DNA of 52,787 bases from an uncultured Lachnospiraceae bacterium (GCA_947630485.1 CANRHU010000015.1:1-52787), one strand, 5' to 3'; numbered from the stretch's first letter, positions 17,071 through 26,165 are shown. Notes: generated by a model from the sequence alone, not told the origin. Translations and numbers: made by a program.

Positions 17071-18285
17071 ATGGGAATTATCAAGGCGGCAGTTTCGGCA
17101 GTCAGCGGCGCGTTGGCGGATCAGTGGCTTGAGGTCATTGAGGCGGATCATATGGACGATCAGACCGTGTTTGCCAGAGGGGTGGCAGTCCGGAAGGGAT
17201 CCAACACCAAGGGTACGACGAATACCGTGTCGAACGGATCCGTGATCCATGTCTATCCGAACCAGTTCATGATGCTGGTGGATGGCGGTAAGGTTGTGGA
17301 TTATACGGCGGAGGAAGGCTACTACACGGTAAACAATTCTTCTCTTCCGTCCCTTTTTAACGGCCAGTTCGGCGATGCGCTGAAGGAGTCCTTCAATCGG
17401 ATCAAATACGGCGGAGTTACGCCGACATCCCAGAAGGTATATTATGTAAACTTGCAGGAGATCAAGGGCATCAAATTCGGCACCCGCAATCCGATCAATT
17501 ATTTCGATATGTTTTATAATTCAGAGCTGTTTCTGCGCGCGCACGGGACTTATTCCATCAAGATCACGGATCCGCTCCTGTTTTATGCGGAAGTGATTCC
17601 GAAGAGTACCGACCGGGTGGAGATCAGTTCGATTAATGAACAGTACCTGGATGAATTTTTGGAGGCTCTGCAGTCTTCCATCAACCAGATGTCGGCTGAC
17701 GGTATCAGGATTTCGTTCGTTGCCTCCAAGGCCAGGGAGCTCGGCAAATATATGTCGGATACGCTGGATGAGGAATGGAAGCGGATGCGCGGTATGGAGA
17801 TTCAGTCCGTGGGTCTGGCCAGTGTCTCCTATGACGAGGAATCCCAGAAGCTGATCAATATGCGCAATCAGGGCGCAATGCTCAGCGACCCGTCCGTGCG
17901 GGAAGGTTATGTCCAGGGAGCGGTGGCCCGTGGTATGGAAGCGGCGGGTTCCAATGCGGGCGGCGCAATGGCCGGTTTTATGGGCATGGGTATGGGCATG
18001 AACGCGGGCGGCGGCTTCATGGGCGCGGTGTCTGCCGCCAATATGCAGCAGATGCAGATGCAGCAGGGCGCGGCCTGGGCAGGCGGCCAGGCTGCCGGTA
18101 TGCCGGCGCAGGCGGCAGGCGTGAAGGCGGGAAGCTGGACCTGTTCCTGCGGTACGGTCAATACAGGCAAATTCTGCAGCGAGTGCGGCAAACCGGCTCC
18201 GGCGCCTGCCGGAACCTGGGTCTGCAGCTGCGGTACGGTCAATACGGGCAAATTCTGCAGTGAGTGCGGCAAACCGAGACAGTAA
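17071..18285 (+). CDS. SPFH-domain protein with two C-terminal zinc ribbons (YdjI-like)
   Basis: 404 residues. Residues 1-285 form an SPFH (stomatin/prohibitin/flotillin) domain of the YdjI type, also annotated as virion core-like; a Gly/Met/Gln/Ala-rich linker follows, then two near-identical zinc ribbons, each CSCGTVNTGKFCSECGKP. The two ribbon coding segments (18148-18195 and 18229-18276) agree at 46 of 48 bases, a recent tandem duplication. GGAGAGAGG lies before ATG 17071. In B. subtilis the SPFH protein YdjI recruits PspA and works with YdjG and YdjH at the membrane; the next two genes here match those partners. No PspA gene is in the window. Confidence 0.85.
   Translation: MGIIKAAVSAVSGALADQWLEVIEADHMDDQTVFARGVAVRKGSNTKGTTNTVSNGSVIHVYPNQFMMLVDGGKVVDYTAEEGYYTVNNSSLPSLFNGQFGDALKESFNRIKYGGVTPTSQKVYYVNLQEIKGIKFGTRNPINYFDMFYNSELFLRAHGTYSIKITDPLLFYAEVIPKSTDRVEISSINEQYLDEFLEALQSSINQMSADGIRISFVASKARELGKYMSDTLDEEWKRMRGMEIQSVGLASVSYDEESQKLINMRNQGAMLSDPSVREGYVQGAVARGMEAAGSNAGGAMAGFMGMGMGMNAGGGFMGAVSAANMQQMQMQQGAAWAGGQAAGMPAQAAGVKAGSWTCSCGTVNTGKFCSECGKPAPAPAGTWVCSCGTVNTGKFCSECGKPRQ
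18148..18276 (+). repeat. Direct repeat encoding duplicated zinc ribbon
   Basis: Two 48-base units, 18148-18195 and 18229-18276, differ at only two third-codon positions and are spaced by 81 bases. The conservation at DNA level points to recent duplication or gene conversion within the SPFH gene. Confidence 0.9.
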
Positions 18286-18330
18286 GTCAAAACATTACCA
18301 TAATGATATTTTTTCAGCCGGAGAATTACT

Positions 18331-19416
18331 ATGGCAACGATAACATTTAAATGTCCTAATTGCGGAGGCGGGCTCCAGTTTGATCCCGCCTCTCAGAAGT
18401 ATAAATGCGAATACTGTCTGTCGGCGTTTACTCAGGAGGAGCTGGATCGGCAGCAGCCGGACGAAGCGGCGGATCAGAGCGTGCGGGAAAATGTGGCAGG
18501 CGGCTCTGTGAGGGCGGCCGCGAAGCCGGCAGATACGGCCAGGGCGGTCGTCTATACCTGCCCGAGCTGCGGCGCTGAGATTGTGACCGATGAGACGACG
18601 GCGGCGACCTTCTGCTTCTATTGCCATAATCCCGTAGTGCTGCAGGGGCGGCTTGACGGGGCCTATGAGCCGGATTATGTCCTGCCCTTTGAGGTGGATA
18701 AGACGAAAGCCAGAGAAATTTTCCTCGGATGGCTGAAAAAGAAAAAATTCGTTCCCAAGTCCTTCTATTCGGAGGATCAGATTGAGAAGATGACGGGAGT
18801 TTATTTCCCGTATTGGATGTACAGCTGTCAGGTGGACGGACATTTGGAGGCCGTGGGGACAAGGGAGAGCCGGTCCTGGGTGCAGGGTTCTACCCGATAT
18901 ACGGAGAACAAAAAATATGATATTGTCCGCGACGGTCAGATGGACGTGAAGCATGTGACGCGCAACGCCCTTAAGAAGGCGGACCGAAAGCTGGTTGAGG
19001 GCGTTATGCCTTTTGAGATGAGAAATCTCAAGCCGTTTTCCATGGGATATCTGTCAGGCTTTGTCGCGGAAAAGCGCGATATTGAGCATGCGGAGTTTGA
19101 CCGGGAAGTGGAGGAGGAGATTCGCTCCTATGCGGCTTCCAGCATGACGGCCAGCGTGGATGGTTATACGAGTGTACAGGTTCGCTCCCAGCAGATGGAT
19201 CTGAAAAATGCCTCCTGGGATTATGCGCTGATGCCGGTGTGGACGCTGACTTACAGGGACAGCTCCAGCGGCCAGATCTATTATTTCGCGTGCAACGGCC
19301 AGACCGGAAAAGTGTGCGGGAAGCTGCCGATCGATAAGACAAAGCTGAGTATATTTTTTGCGGAGATTTTTGTGCCGCTGTTTATCGTGCTGACGATCGT
19401 GGGGTATTTTCTATGA
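18331..19416 (+). CDS. TFIIB-type zinc-ribbon membrane protein (YdjG-like)
   Basis: 361 residues. Two treble-clef zinc ribbons are visible: Cys8/Cys11/Cys26/Cys29 (CPNCGG...CEYC) and Cys77/Cys80/Cys95/Cys98 (CPSC...CFYC). A conserved middle domain follows (YFPYWMYSCQVDGHLEAVG, KPFSMGYLSGFVAEK), and a single C-terminal membrane helix (about 343-361) anchors it. This layout matches the YdjG family found with SPFH and TPM proteins. A short SD-like GGAG precedes ATG 18331, 45 bases after the SPFH gene; the next gene overlaps the stop by four bases. It probably forms the membrane platform for the SPFH protein. Confidence 0.8.
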   Translation: MATITFKCPNCGGGLQFDPASQKYKCEYCLSAFTQEELDRQQPDEAADQSVRENVAGGSVRAAAKPADTARAVVYTCPSCGAEIVTDETTAATFCFYCHNPVVLQGRLDGAYEPDYVLPFEVDKTKAREIFLGWLKKKKFVPKSFYSEDQIEKMTGVYFPYWMYSCQVDGHLEAVGTRESRSWVQGSTRYTENKKYDIVRDGQMDVKHVTRNALKKADRKLVEGVMPFEMRNLKPFSMGYLSGFVAEKRDIEHAEFDREVEEEIRSYAASSMTASVDGYTSVQVRSQQMDLKNASWDYALMPVWTLTYRDSSSGQIYYFACNGQTGKVCGKLPIDKTKLSIFFAEIFVPLFIVLTIVGYFL

Positions 19417-20330
19417 GAAGCTTGCGTATGATATGGAAAAAATGGCGCGGCGCGGCGCGCGGGCCGGCGCTGCAATGGGTCGCCGCCGTTATGTTGACTG
19501 CCGTTTTGGGGTTCTGCGGCCTTCTGAACGTTTGGGCGGCGGATTCGCCGGAAGTCCGCGTCTATGACTACGCCGGCCTTTTCAGCAGCAGTGAGATCGA
19601 GGAGCTGGAGGAGGCGGCTGCGGAGGCGCGCGACGGCGCCGGGTTTGATGCGGCGGTGATGACGACAGACGACGCGGAGGGCAAGAGCGCGCGGATGTAT
19701 GCGGCAGACTGCTATGATGCGCTTGGCCTGGGCGAGGGCTCGGATCACAGCGGCGTCTTGTACTTGATCGATATGGATAACCGTGAGATCTATCTGCTGA
19801 CTACCGGAAAAGCGATTCGGGTTCTTACGGATGACCGCATCGACGATATCCTGGATGAGGCCTATGAGGAGGCAGCGGACGGCGATTATGCCGCCAGCGC
19901 CGCGGCGGCCCTGGAGCGTGTGGTTTACTATGCGCAGGAGGGTATCGTTTCCAATCAATACAACTATGACGAGGACACCGGCCGCATTCATGTATATCAT
20001 TCGGTGAGTGTAATCGAGTTTCTGCTGGCGCTTATCGTTTCTGCGGCCGTAGCAGGCGGGGCAGTGATGACGGTGAAGCGTCAGTACCGTATGGAGGAGG
20101 ATCCGGCCCGGCTTGCCAATTATGATATGGCTTACCGGGCGTCCAGCGAATTTAATATGAAGCCCGGCACGGACAAAGTGATCGATACGTTTGTGACGAG
20201 TATGCTGATTGCCAGCGCGGTTTCGCACAGTGGAAACAACCATTCCGGAAGATCGTCTTCCTCCGGCCGCAGTACTACGTTCCATTCCAGCAGCGGCAGG
20301 ACGCACGGCGGCGGCGGACGGAAATTCTGA
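19413..20330 (+). CDS. TPM-domain membrane protein (YdjH/YgcG-like)
   Basis: 305 residues. An N-terminal signal/anchor region (about 18-42) is followed by a TPM (YgcG) domain: VRVYDYAGLFSSSEIEEL, then HSGVLYLIDMDNREIYLLTT, typical of the TLP18.3/Psb32 family. One membrane helix near 193-215 and a Ser/Gly/His-rich tail ending in GGGGRKF complete it. The ATG overlaps the preceding stop (ATGA). With the SPFH and zinc-ribbon genes it makes a three-part module related to YdjGHI, implicated in membrane stress response. Its stop is 21 bases before the heptose gene hddC. Confidence 0.85.
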   Translation: MRSLRMIWKKWRGAARGPALQWVAAVMLTAVLGFCGLLNVWAADSPEVRVYDYAGLFSSSEIEELEEAAAEARDGAGFDAAVMTTDDAEGKSARMYAADCYDALGLGEGSDHSGVLYLIDMDNREIYLLTTGKAIRVLTDDRIDDILDEAYEEAADGDYAASAAAALERVVYYAQEGIVSNQYNYDEDTGRIHVYHSVSVIEFLLALIVSAAVAGGAVMTVKRQYRMEEDPARLANYDMAYRASSEFNMKPGTDKVIDTFVTSMLIASAVSHSGNNHSGRSSSSGRSTTFHSSSGRTHGGGGRKF

Positions 20331-20351
20331 GAGGAAGGAGATCTTACGCGT

Positions 20352-21059
20352 ATGCAGGCTATTCTTCTGGCAGGCGGCCTGGGAACCCGCTTACAAAGCG
20401 TGGTCAGCGACCGGCCAAAGCCGATGGCTCTGATTCAGGACAAGCCTTTTCTGGAATATGTGATCCGGGAGCTGAGAAACAGTAGTATTGACGACGTGAT
20501 TTTTGCCGTGGGGTATAAGGGCTCCATGGTGGAGGACTATTTTGGAGACGGTTCGGCATTCGGGATCCGTGCTTCCTACGCATATGAGGAAACGCTTCTT
20601 GGCACGGCCGGCGCGATTCGGAACGCAGCCCGGTATATGACGGAGCGGGAGGCGTTTGTGCTGAACGCGGATACATTTTACAGGATCAATTATGGACAGC
20701 TCGCTGATATAAAGAAAAAGAAGGGGCTGGACATGGCGTTGGTTCTGCGGCAGGTGCCGGATATCAGCCGTTATGGGGAAGCGATTCTTACGGACGGCAT
20801 TCTGACCGGTTTCAATGAGAAGAGCAGCGTGGCGCGCCCCGGAACGATCAATGGCGGCGTCTATCTGTTGTCCCGTGAACTGATCGATCAGATTCCGGAG
20901 GGAAAAGTATGCCTGGAGAATGATATGATTCCCCGCTGGCTGGCGGAAGGACGCAGGCTTGGAGGCTTCGTCAACAGCGGGTATTTTATCGACATCGGAA
21001 TTCCGCAGGATTATTTCCGCTTTATCGATGATGTGGAGAAAGGGGTTATCACATGGTAA
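20352..21059 (+). CDS. hddC: D-glycero-alpha-D-manno-heptose 1-phosphate guanylyltransferase
   Basis: 235 residues, nucleotidyltransferase fold. The N-terminal signature LAGGLGTRLQSVVSDRPKPM and VLNADTFY are clear, and EETLLGTAGAIRNA is typical of the HddC/RmlA-like guanylyltransferases. It converts heptose 1-phosphate plus GTP to GDP-heptose. AAGGAGAT precedes ATG 20352, and the stop overlaps the kinase start by seven bases. The assignment rests mainly on the tight four-gene cluster hddC-hddA-gmhB-gmhA; alone it could be another sugar-1-phosphate nucleotidyltransferase, but it does not look like RfbF. Confidence 0.88.
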   Translation: MQAILLAGGLGTRLQSVVSDRPKPMALIQDKPFLEYVIRELRNSSIDDVIFAVGYKGSMVEDYFGDGSAFGIRASYAYEETLLGTAGAIRNAARYMTEREAFVLNADTFYRINYGQLADIKKKKGLDMALVLRQVPDISRYGEAILTDGILTGFNEKSSVARPGTINGGVYLLSRELIDQIPEGKVCLENDMIPRWLAEGRRLGGFVNSGYFIDIGIPQDYFRFIDDVEKGVITW

Positions 21060-22123
21060 TCAGAGGGAGAGCGCCGCTGCGGGTCAGTTTCGGCGGGGGC
21101 GGCACCGATGTGGCGCCATTCTGTGAAGAGCAGGGAGGCGCGGTTATTGGCAGTACCATCAACAAATACGCGTATTGCTCTATTGTGCCCCGGGACGATG
21201 AACAGATTATCGTCCATTCCCTGGATTTCGATATGACGGTCAAATATAATACGCGCGAGAATTATGTTTATGACGGAAGACTGGATCTTGTGACGGCGGC
21301 GCTTAAGGCGATGGAGATCAAGAGAGGCTGTGAGGTTTATCTCCAGTGCGACGCGCCTCCGGGTTCCGGGCTTGGCACTTCCTCCACGGTTATGGTAGCG
21401 CTTCTGTCGGCCATGGGCCGTTGGAAGGGCGTTGAGACGGATTCCTATGCGCTGGCTGATCTGGCATATCAGGTGGAGCGTGAAGATCTGGGAATCGAAG
21501 GAGGATATCAGGATCAGTATATGTCCACCTTCGGCGGTTTCAATTTTATTGAGTTTCACGGACGCAACAATGTAGTGGTAAACCCTCTGCGGGTCAGCAA
21601 GGCCGTATACCATGAGCTGCAGTATAATCTTCTGCTGTGTTATACCGGAGGCGTCCATGTGTCTGCCAATATTATAAAGGATCAGGTTCAGAATTATGCG
21701 AAGAAGGACGCTTTTGACGCGATGTGCGAGGTAAAGGCGCTGGCTTACGCGATGAAGGACGAGCTGTTGAAAGGAAATCTGAACAGTTTCGGAAGGCTTC
21801 TGGACTACAGCTGGCAGAGTAAGAAGCGCATGAGCAGCCGCATTTCCAATCCGCAGATCGACGAGCTCTACGAGGAAGCCGTGAAGGCGGGCGCTCTGGG
21901 AGGCAAAATTCTGGGGGCAGGCGGCGGAGGATATCTGCTGATGTACTGTCCGTACAATGTGCGCCATAAGGTGGCGGAGCGTCTGGAAGCGATGGGCGGA
22001 CAGATGACGGACTGGGTCTTTGAGCTGCGGGGGGCCCAGACCTGGATTGTAGATGAGGAACGGTGGCATTATGACCGGGTAAAGGTTCAGACGACAGACG
22101 GTCATTATGAGTTTCCGGTGTGA
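21053..22123 (+). CDS. hddA: D-glycero-alpha-D-manno-heptose 7-phosphate kinase
   Basis: 356 residues, GHMP kinase. Near the N-terminus PLRVSFGGGGTDV is the HddA-type start; the ATP loop PPGSGLGTSS lies near residue 101 and the C-terminal motif GGKILGAGGGGYLL is intact. It phosphorylates heptose 7-phosphate at C1 to the 1,7-bisphosphate (alpha anomer). It overlaps hddC by seven bases. The enzyme is known from Gram-positive S-layer glycan and Gram-negative GDP-heptose pathways. Confidence 0.92.
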   Translation: MVIRGRAPLRVSFGGGGTDVAPFCEEQGGAVIGSTINKYAYCSIVPRDDEQIIVHSLDFDMTVKYNTRENYVYDGRLDLVTAALKAMEIKRGCEVYLQCDAPPGSGLGTSSTVMVALLSAMGRWKGVETDSYALADLAYQVEREDLGIEGGYQDQYMSTFGGFNFIEFHGRNNVVVNPLRVSKAVYHELQYNLLLCYTGGVHVSANIIKDQVQNYAKKDAFDAMCEVKALAYAMKDELLKGNLNSFGRLLDYSWQSKKRMSSRISNPQIDELYEEAVKAGALGGKILGAGGGGYLLMYCPYNVRHKVAERLEAMGGQMTDWVFELRGAQTWIVDEERWHYDRVKVQTTDGHYEFPV

Positions 22124-22160
22124 CAGCCGGAACGGAATACAGATCAGAGGATGGGACAGA

Positions 22161-22778
22161 ATGGCGGAACGTGCGGGCAGAGTGGTCTTCTTGGACAGGG
22201 ACGGTACGATTAACGAGGAAGTGCATTATCTTCACAGGCCGGAGGATCTGCGGTTTCTTCCCGGCGCGCCGGAGGCCATCCGCATGCTGAAGGAAGCGGG
22301 ATTTACACTTATCGTCATCACGAATCAGGCGGGCGTGGCCAGGGGCTATTATACCTGCCGCGATGTGGAAGCGCTGCACGCGTATATGAATGAGCAGCTG
22401 CAAAAAGAAGGCGGCCGTATCGATGGGTTTTATTATTGTCCCCATCATCCTGTTTATGGTATCGGCAGCTACAAGACGGTCTGCCATTGCCGTAAGCCGG
22501 ATATCGGTATGTTTGAGATGGCGGAAAGGAATTTTTCGGTGGATAAGGCCCATTCCTACATGATCGGCGATAAGGAGCTTGATATCCAGGCCGGTCATAA
22601 TTACGGCGTGCAGTCCGTTTTGGTGGGTACGGGTTACGGAGCGGAACACAAGGAGGCGGCCGAGCGGCAGGGACGGGAACCGTTCTATGATTATTACGCG
22701 GAGGATTTAAAGGCCGCGGCGAGATACATTATTTTGAAGGAAGGGGATCCGGCTTTCCGGCCGGAAGATAAGATATGA
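22161..22778 (+). CDS. gmhB: D-glycero-manno-heptose 1,7-bisphosphate 7-phosphatase
   Basis: About 205 residues, HAD-superfamily phosphatase. Motif I is FLDRDGTIN, motif II contains ITNQAG, and a zinc site is visible in CPHHP and CHCRKPDIG, all hallmarks of GmhB; Asp residues of motif IV sit in IGDKELDIQAG. It removes the C7 phosphate to give heptose 1-phosphate. ATG 22161 is preceded by AGAGG at 10 bases; the reading frame open to 22107 overlaps hddA and is probably not translated. Its stop overlaps the gmhA start as ATGA. Confidence 0.9.
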   Translation: MAERAGRVVFLDRDGTINEEVHYLHRPEDLRFLPGAPEAIRMLKEAGFTLIVITNQAGVARGYYTCRDVEALHAYMNEQLQKEGGRIDGFYYCPHHPVYGIGSYKTVCHCRKPDIGMFEMAERNFSVDKAHSYMIGDKELDIQAGHNYGVQSVLVGTGYGAEHKEAAERQGREPFYDYYAEDLKAAARYIILKEGDPAFRPEDKI

Positions 22779-23410
22779 CGGGACAGGAATATTTGGATCA
22801 TTTGATAGAGAGATATCCGCAGCTGGAGGTTGTGCGGGGGGCGATCGTCCAGGTGTATGAGACGGTCAGAGACGCCTACGCGTCCGGCCATAAACTGCTG
22901 GTTGCCGGTAATGGAGGCAGCGCCGCGGATGCGGAGCATATCGTCGGAGAGCTGATGAAGAGCTTCGTGAAGTCCAGACCTGTGCCGGAGGAGACGGCGG
23001 CCCGCATGAAAATGATGGATGCGGAGTGCGGGAACAGGCTGGCGGAATGCTTGGAGGGCGCGCTTCCAGCCATAGCCCTGACCGGGCAGTTAGGGCTGTC
23101 AACCGCTTTTCTGAACGATGTGGACGGCAGCCTCATATATGCGCAGCAGGTATTCGGTTACGGGCAGGAGGGAGACGTGTTTTTGGGGATCTCTACCTCC
23201 GGCGACGCGAAGAACGTGTACCTGGCCTGTGTGGCCGCGAAAGCCAAAGGCATGAAGGTGGTGGGGCTGACGGGCAGAGACGGGGGGAAGCTGGCGCGGA
23301 TTGCCGATGCGGCGATTATCGTGCCGGAGCGAGAGACTTACAAGATTCAGGAACTGCATCTTCCGATTTATCATGCCCTGTGCCTGATGCTGGAGGAACA
23401 TTTTTTCTGA
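22775..23410 (+). CDS. gmhA: Sedoheptulose 7-phosphate isomerase
   Basis: 211 residues, SIS-domain protein. The phosphosugar-binding signature GNGGSAADAEHIVGEL, the ISTSGDAKNVYLA loop and the C-terminal HLPIYHALC are diagnostic of GmhA. It makes D-glycero-D-manno-heptose 7-phosphate from sedoheptulose 7-phosphate, the first step of the pathway. It overlaps gmhB by four bases and is followed after nine bases by a glycosyltransferase gene, so the nucleotide sugar supply and its consumer are coupled. Confidence 0.93.
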   Translation: MTGQEYLDHLIERYPQLEVVRGAIVQVYETVRDAYASGHKLLVAGNGGSAADAEHIVGELMKSFVKSRPVPEETAARMKMMDAECGNRLAECLEGALPAIALTGQLGLSTAFLNDVDGSLIYAQQVFGYGQEGDVFLGISTSGDAKNVYLACVAAKAKGMKVVGLTGRDGGKLARIADAAIIVPERETYKIQELHLPIYHALCLMLEEHFF

Positions 23411-23419
23411 GGAGAGACT

Positions 23420-24235
23420 ATGAATTTTCATGCCTTTGTGATCTGTGCATATGGTGAGTCGCCTTATCTGGAGTCTTGCGTGCGCTCTCTTTTGGGACAG
23501 ACGATGGAATCCGGTATCCTTTGCGCCACCTCTACGCCGAATCCTTACATCGATCAGGTGATGGGCAAATACGGTATTCCGGTAATGGTGCGCGAGGGAA
23601 AGAGCGATATTCAGGACGACTGGAATTTTGCCCTGGCGCAGGGAGACGCGGCGTTTGTAACCGTGGCTCATCAGGATGATATGTATGGACGCCATTATGT
23701 GGAGGAATTGTGGAACGCCTGTGAACGGTGGCCGGATATGACGCTGTTCATGACTGACGCGGTGACCGTGCGGCACGACGGCGCCGCGGCGGGCGGACGG
23801 GGGCATGGCCGTCTGGTCCGCATCAGTGCGAAAGGGCTGGTGAAGAAATTACTGCGCGCGCCGCTGCGGCTAAAGGGTCTGGCGGACAGGGAGTGGGTCA
23901 AAATGGCAGCCCTGCGGTTTGGAAATCCGGTTATGTGCCCTTCCTGCGCGTATCGGAAGAATTATCTGCCGGATCCAATCTTTCATTCGGAGTACCGTTA
24001 TGCTCTGGACTGGGACTGTCTCGTGGATTTGGCTAAATGGCCGGGCCGGTTTATCTGCGTGGAGAAGCCGCTTCTGTTTTACCGGGTTCACAGCGGGGCG
24101 GAAACGAAGGCCTGTATTGAAAATCATCTGCGGGAGAAAGAGGAGCGGCGGATGTTTGCGCGTTTCTGGCCGGAAGAGATGGTGCGGCTGCTGATGCATT
24201 TCTATAAAAAAGCGTATGGAGAGTACGAAAAGTGA
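23420..24235 (+). CDS. Glycosyltransferase family 2 protein
   Basis: 271 residues with a GT-A Rossmann-like N-terminus (FVICAYGESPYLESCVRSLLGQ) typical of GT2. The metal-binding DxD position is replaced by HQDDMYG near residue 92, and a later DWDCLVDLA segment probably contributes to acceptor binding. GGAGAG lies before ATG 23420. The gene sits next to gmhA, so a heptosyltransferase role is plausible, but GT2 sequence alone does not fix the donor. Its TGA shares a base with the next ATG (TGATG). Confidence 0.8.
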   Translation: MNFHAFVICAYGESPYLESCVRSLLGQTMESGILCATSTPNPYIDQVMGKYGIPVMVREGKSDIQDDWNFALAQGDAAFVTVAHQDDMYGRHYVEELWNACERWPDMTLFMTDAVTVRHDGAAAGGRGHGRLVRISAKGLVKKLLRAPLRLKGLADREWVKMAALRFGNPVMCPSCAYRKNYLPDPIFHSEYRYALDWDCLVDLAKWPGRFICVEKPLLFYRVHSGAETKACIENHLREKEERRMFARFWPEEMVRLLMHFYKKAYGEYEK

Positions 24236-26130
24236 TGGGAACAGAGAAGAAAAACAGGAAAGAGAAACAGAACGTCGAGTACCGCAGACGTACTATGGTG
24301 CTTCGCTACCGTTGGAAGGAGGAGGTCCTTGTCTGCGGCGCCTTGATTGTGTTTGCTTTTCTTGTGAACGCCGGGATTCAGATTCACGGTCTTGCCGGCG
24401 ACGATCTGTATCTGTGGCAGAATTTTTTCGAAGATTCCTTCTGGCGATTCCTGTTTCCCGGCGAAAACAGCCGCTTTTTCTATCATCTTGCCGCATGTCT
24501 GGAATTTATCTTCGTGGGGAATCATATCAGCTGGTTTGTGCCGGTCAATCTTGTGATCAATGGTCTTATCGCCTACACGGTGTTTCGGGCGGCCAGGCGT
24601 TTTTCCGGCAGCGGCGCGGTGGGGTTCGTGTGCGGAATCCTGTATCTTTTGTCCCGCATGTCCTATTATCAGATCAGTCAGGTGTATGGGCTGATGGAGA
24701 GCCTTGGCCTGTGGGCGGCGGTTGCCATTCTCTACTATCTGTACCGGTATCTGAATGAAAATGAGGAGGGAGACAGCTGCTATTTTGTCGCGTGCGGCCT
24801 GTATTTTATCGTCTGCTTTATCAATGAGAGATACATGGTGCTTGTGATGGCCTTCCTGCTCCCGCTGCTGTTTCGGAAAGAAAAGCGGATTCTTAACTGG
24901 CTGACGCCGGCCTTTTTGTTTCTGCTTGTTCAGTTTGTCCGGATTCTGACGACAGGTACGTTGTCCCCGGCCGGTGTCGATGGAACGTATGTGCTGGAGT
25001 CTTTGAGGCTCGGTCAGGTGCTGGAATTTTTGCTGTGGCAGCTTTTATATCTGCTTGGCATCAATATGGGGCCTGCCTCTCTGTGCGGACAGCCCTGGGT
25101 GGAGACATCCCGCCTTTTAAAGCTGGCGGTTACGCTGGAGGGCATGATTACGCTGAGCATCTTTGTGCTTTTTATTATCCGCCTGGTCTGTGACTGGACG
25201 AATATAGGGAGCTATGTGAAGAACGCGGCGCTGTTTGTCGGATTTATTGTTCTGTGTATGCTCTCCTCCAGCGTCACAATACGGCTGGAAATGCGGTGGA
25301 TCTATGTGTCCATGACGGCGGCCTGGCTCTTTCTGGCTTATATGTGCGGCGTTGTCACGGGCCATTCTTACGAGGGCGGCCAGAGCTTCGAATGGAAGGG
25401 GATCCGTTATCATCGGGGCGGCCTGATCAGTCTGGCGCTTCTGACCGCATATCTGGCGCTGACCTTTTATACCGAAAATTACTATCGCGGATTCTACCAG
25501 AATCTGTCGTTCTGGGAGAAGCAGCAGGAGTATAATTCGCTGGCGGATCAGACCTGGGGAAGATATGGCGGAGAGTTGTCCGGCAAGAGAATCTATATCC
25601 TGAAGAATACCTACGGGATCAGTCAGGGGGATGCGGAAACTTTTTTCCAGACCTTTGAGGCGAATGGAGAAGACGCGGATATCTCGGTATACTTTGTGGA
25701 CAGTATCCGGGATTTCGGGCAGGTAGCCCAGAATATGGTGATTCTGCGGGAGGATCCGGAGCATCAGGCGTATCAGGATATTACCTCGATGGTGCGGGAA
25801 CTGAAATGTGAGGGCATCTACGGTTATTATCCGGATGGGTGGATGGATGAAAACGCGAAGATGCGCGTTATGGCCGGCAGTACCGGGGATATCGTTCTGG
25901 AACTTTTGTATCCGGATGCGACCACCGGGCGGGAAGTTATGAATATAAGTATGGACGGCTGGCAGGCGGCAAGCGTGAAGATCGATCAAAGTATCCTCTA
26001 TGTTACGCTCAAAACGCTGCCCTATCGGACGGTTGAGTTGGAGTTTGAGAATAATTTCTATCTGGGGAGCGCGCAGGAACAGCGGGGAAGCGACCGGCTT
26101 TCCATTATGGTCAATGTGACGGCGGACTGA
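24235..26130 (+). CDS. Polytopic membrane protein, GT-C-like
   Basis: 631 residues. About ten membrane helices fill the first 390 residues, and a soluble C-terminal domain of about 210 residues follows. After the first helix the loop carries LAGDDLYLWQNFF, an acidic pair in the place where GT-C glycosyltransferases keep catalytic Asp. The start ATG 24235 shares its A with the preceding TGA; a GTG one codon upstream is possible. The protein is unrecognised by name. It resembles large integral glycosyltransferases or polymer-modifying enzymes in surface glycan clusters. Function as a GT-C enzyme is inference. Confidence 0.6.
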   Translation: MGTEKKNRKEKQNVEYRRRTMVLRYRWKEEVLVCGALIVFAFLVNAGIQIHGLAGDDLYLWQNFFEDSFWRFLFPGENSRFFYHLAACLEFIFVGNHISWFVPVNLVINGLIAYTVFRAARRFSGSGAVGFVCGILYLLSRMSYYQISQVYGLMESLGLWAAVAILYYLYRYLNENEEGDSCYFVACGLYFIVCFINERYMVLVMAFLLPLLFRKEKRILNWLTPAFLFLLVQFVRILTTGTLSPAGVDGTYVLESLRLGQVLEFLLWQLLYLLGINMGPASLCGQPWVETSRLLKLAVTLEGMITLSIFVLFIIRLVCDWTNIGSYVKNAALFVGFIVLCMLSSSVTIRLEMRWIYVSMTAAWLFLAYMCGVVTGHSYEGGQSFEWKGIRYHRGGLISLALLTAYLALTFYTENYYRGFYQNLSFWEKQQEYNSLADQTWGRYGGELSGKRIYILKNTYGISQGDAETFFQTFEANGEDADISVYFVDSIRDFGQVAQNMVILREDPEHQAYQDITSMVRELKCEGIYGYYPDGWMDENAKMRVMAGSTGDIVLELLYPDATTGREVMNISMDGWQAASVKIDQSILYVTLKTLPYRTVELEFENNFYLGSAQEQRGSDRLSIMVNVTAD

Positions 26131-26165
26131 GCGCGGAGCCGCGATTGGAAGAGAGGACAAAGGGC

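Noticed and set aside
20352..21059. Identification of the nucleotidyltransferase as RfbF
   Set aside because: The sequence after the start and the segment ETLLGTAGAIRNA fit the HddC group, and it is overlapped by hddA.
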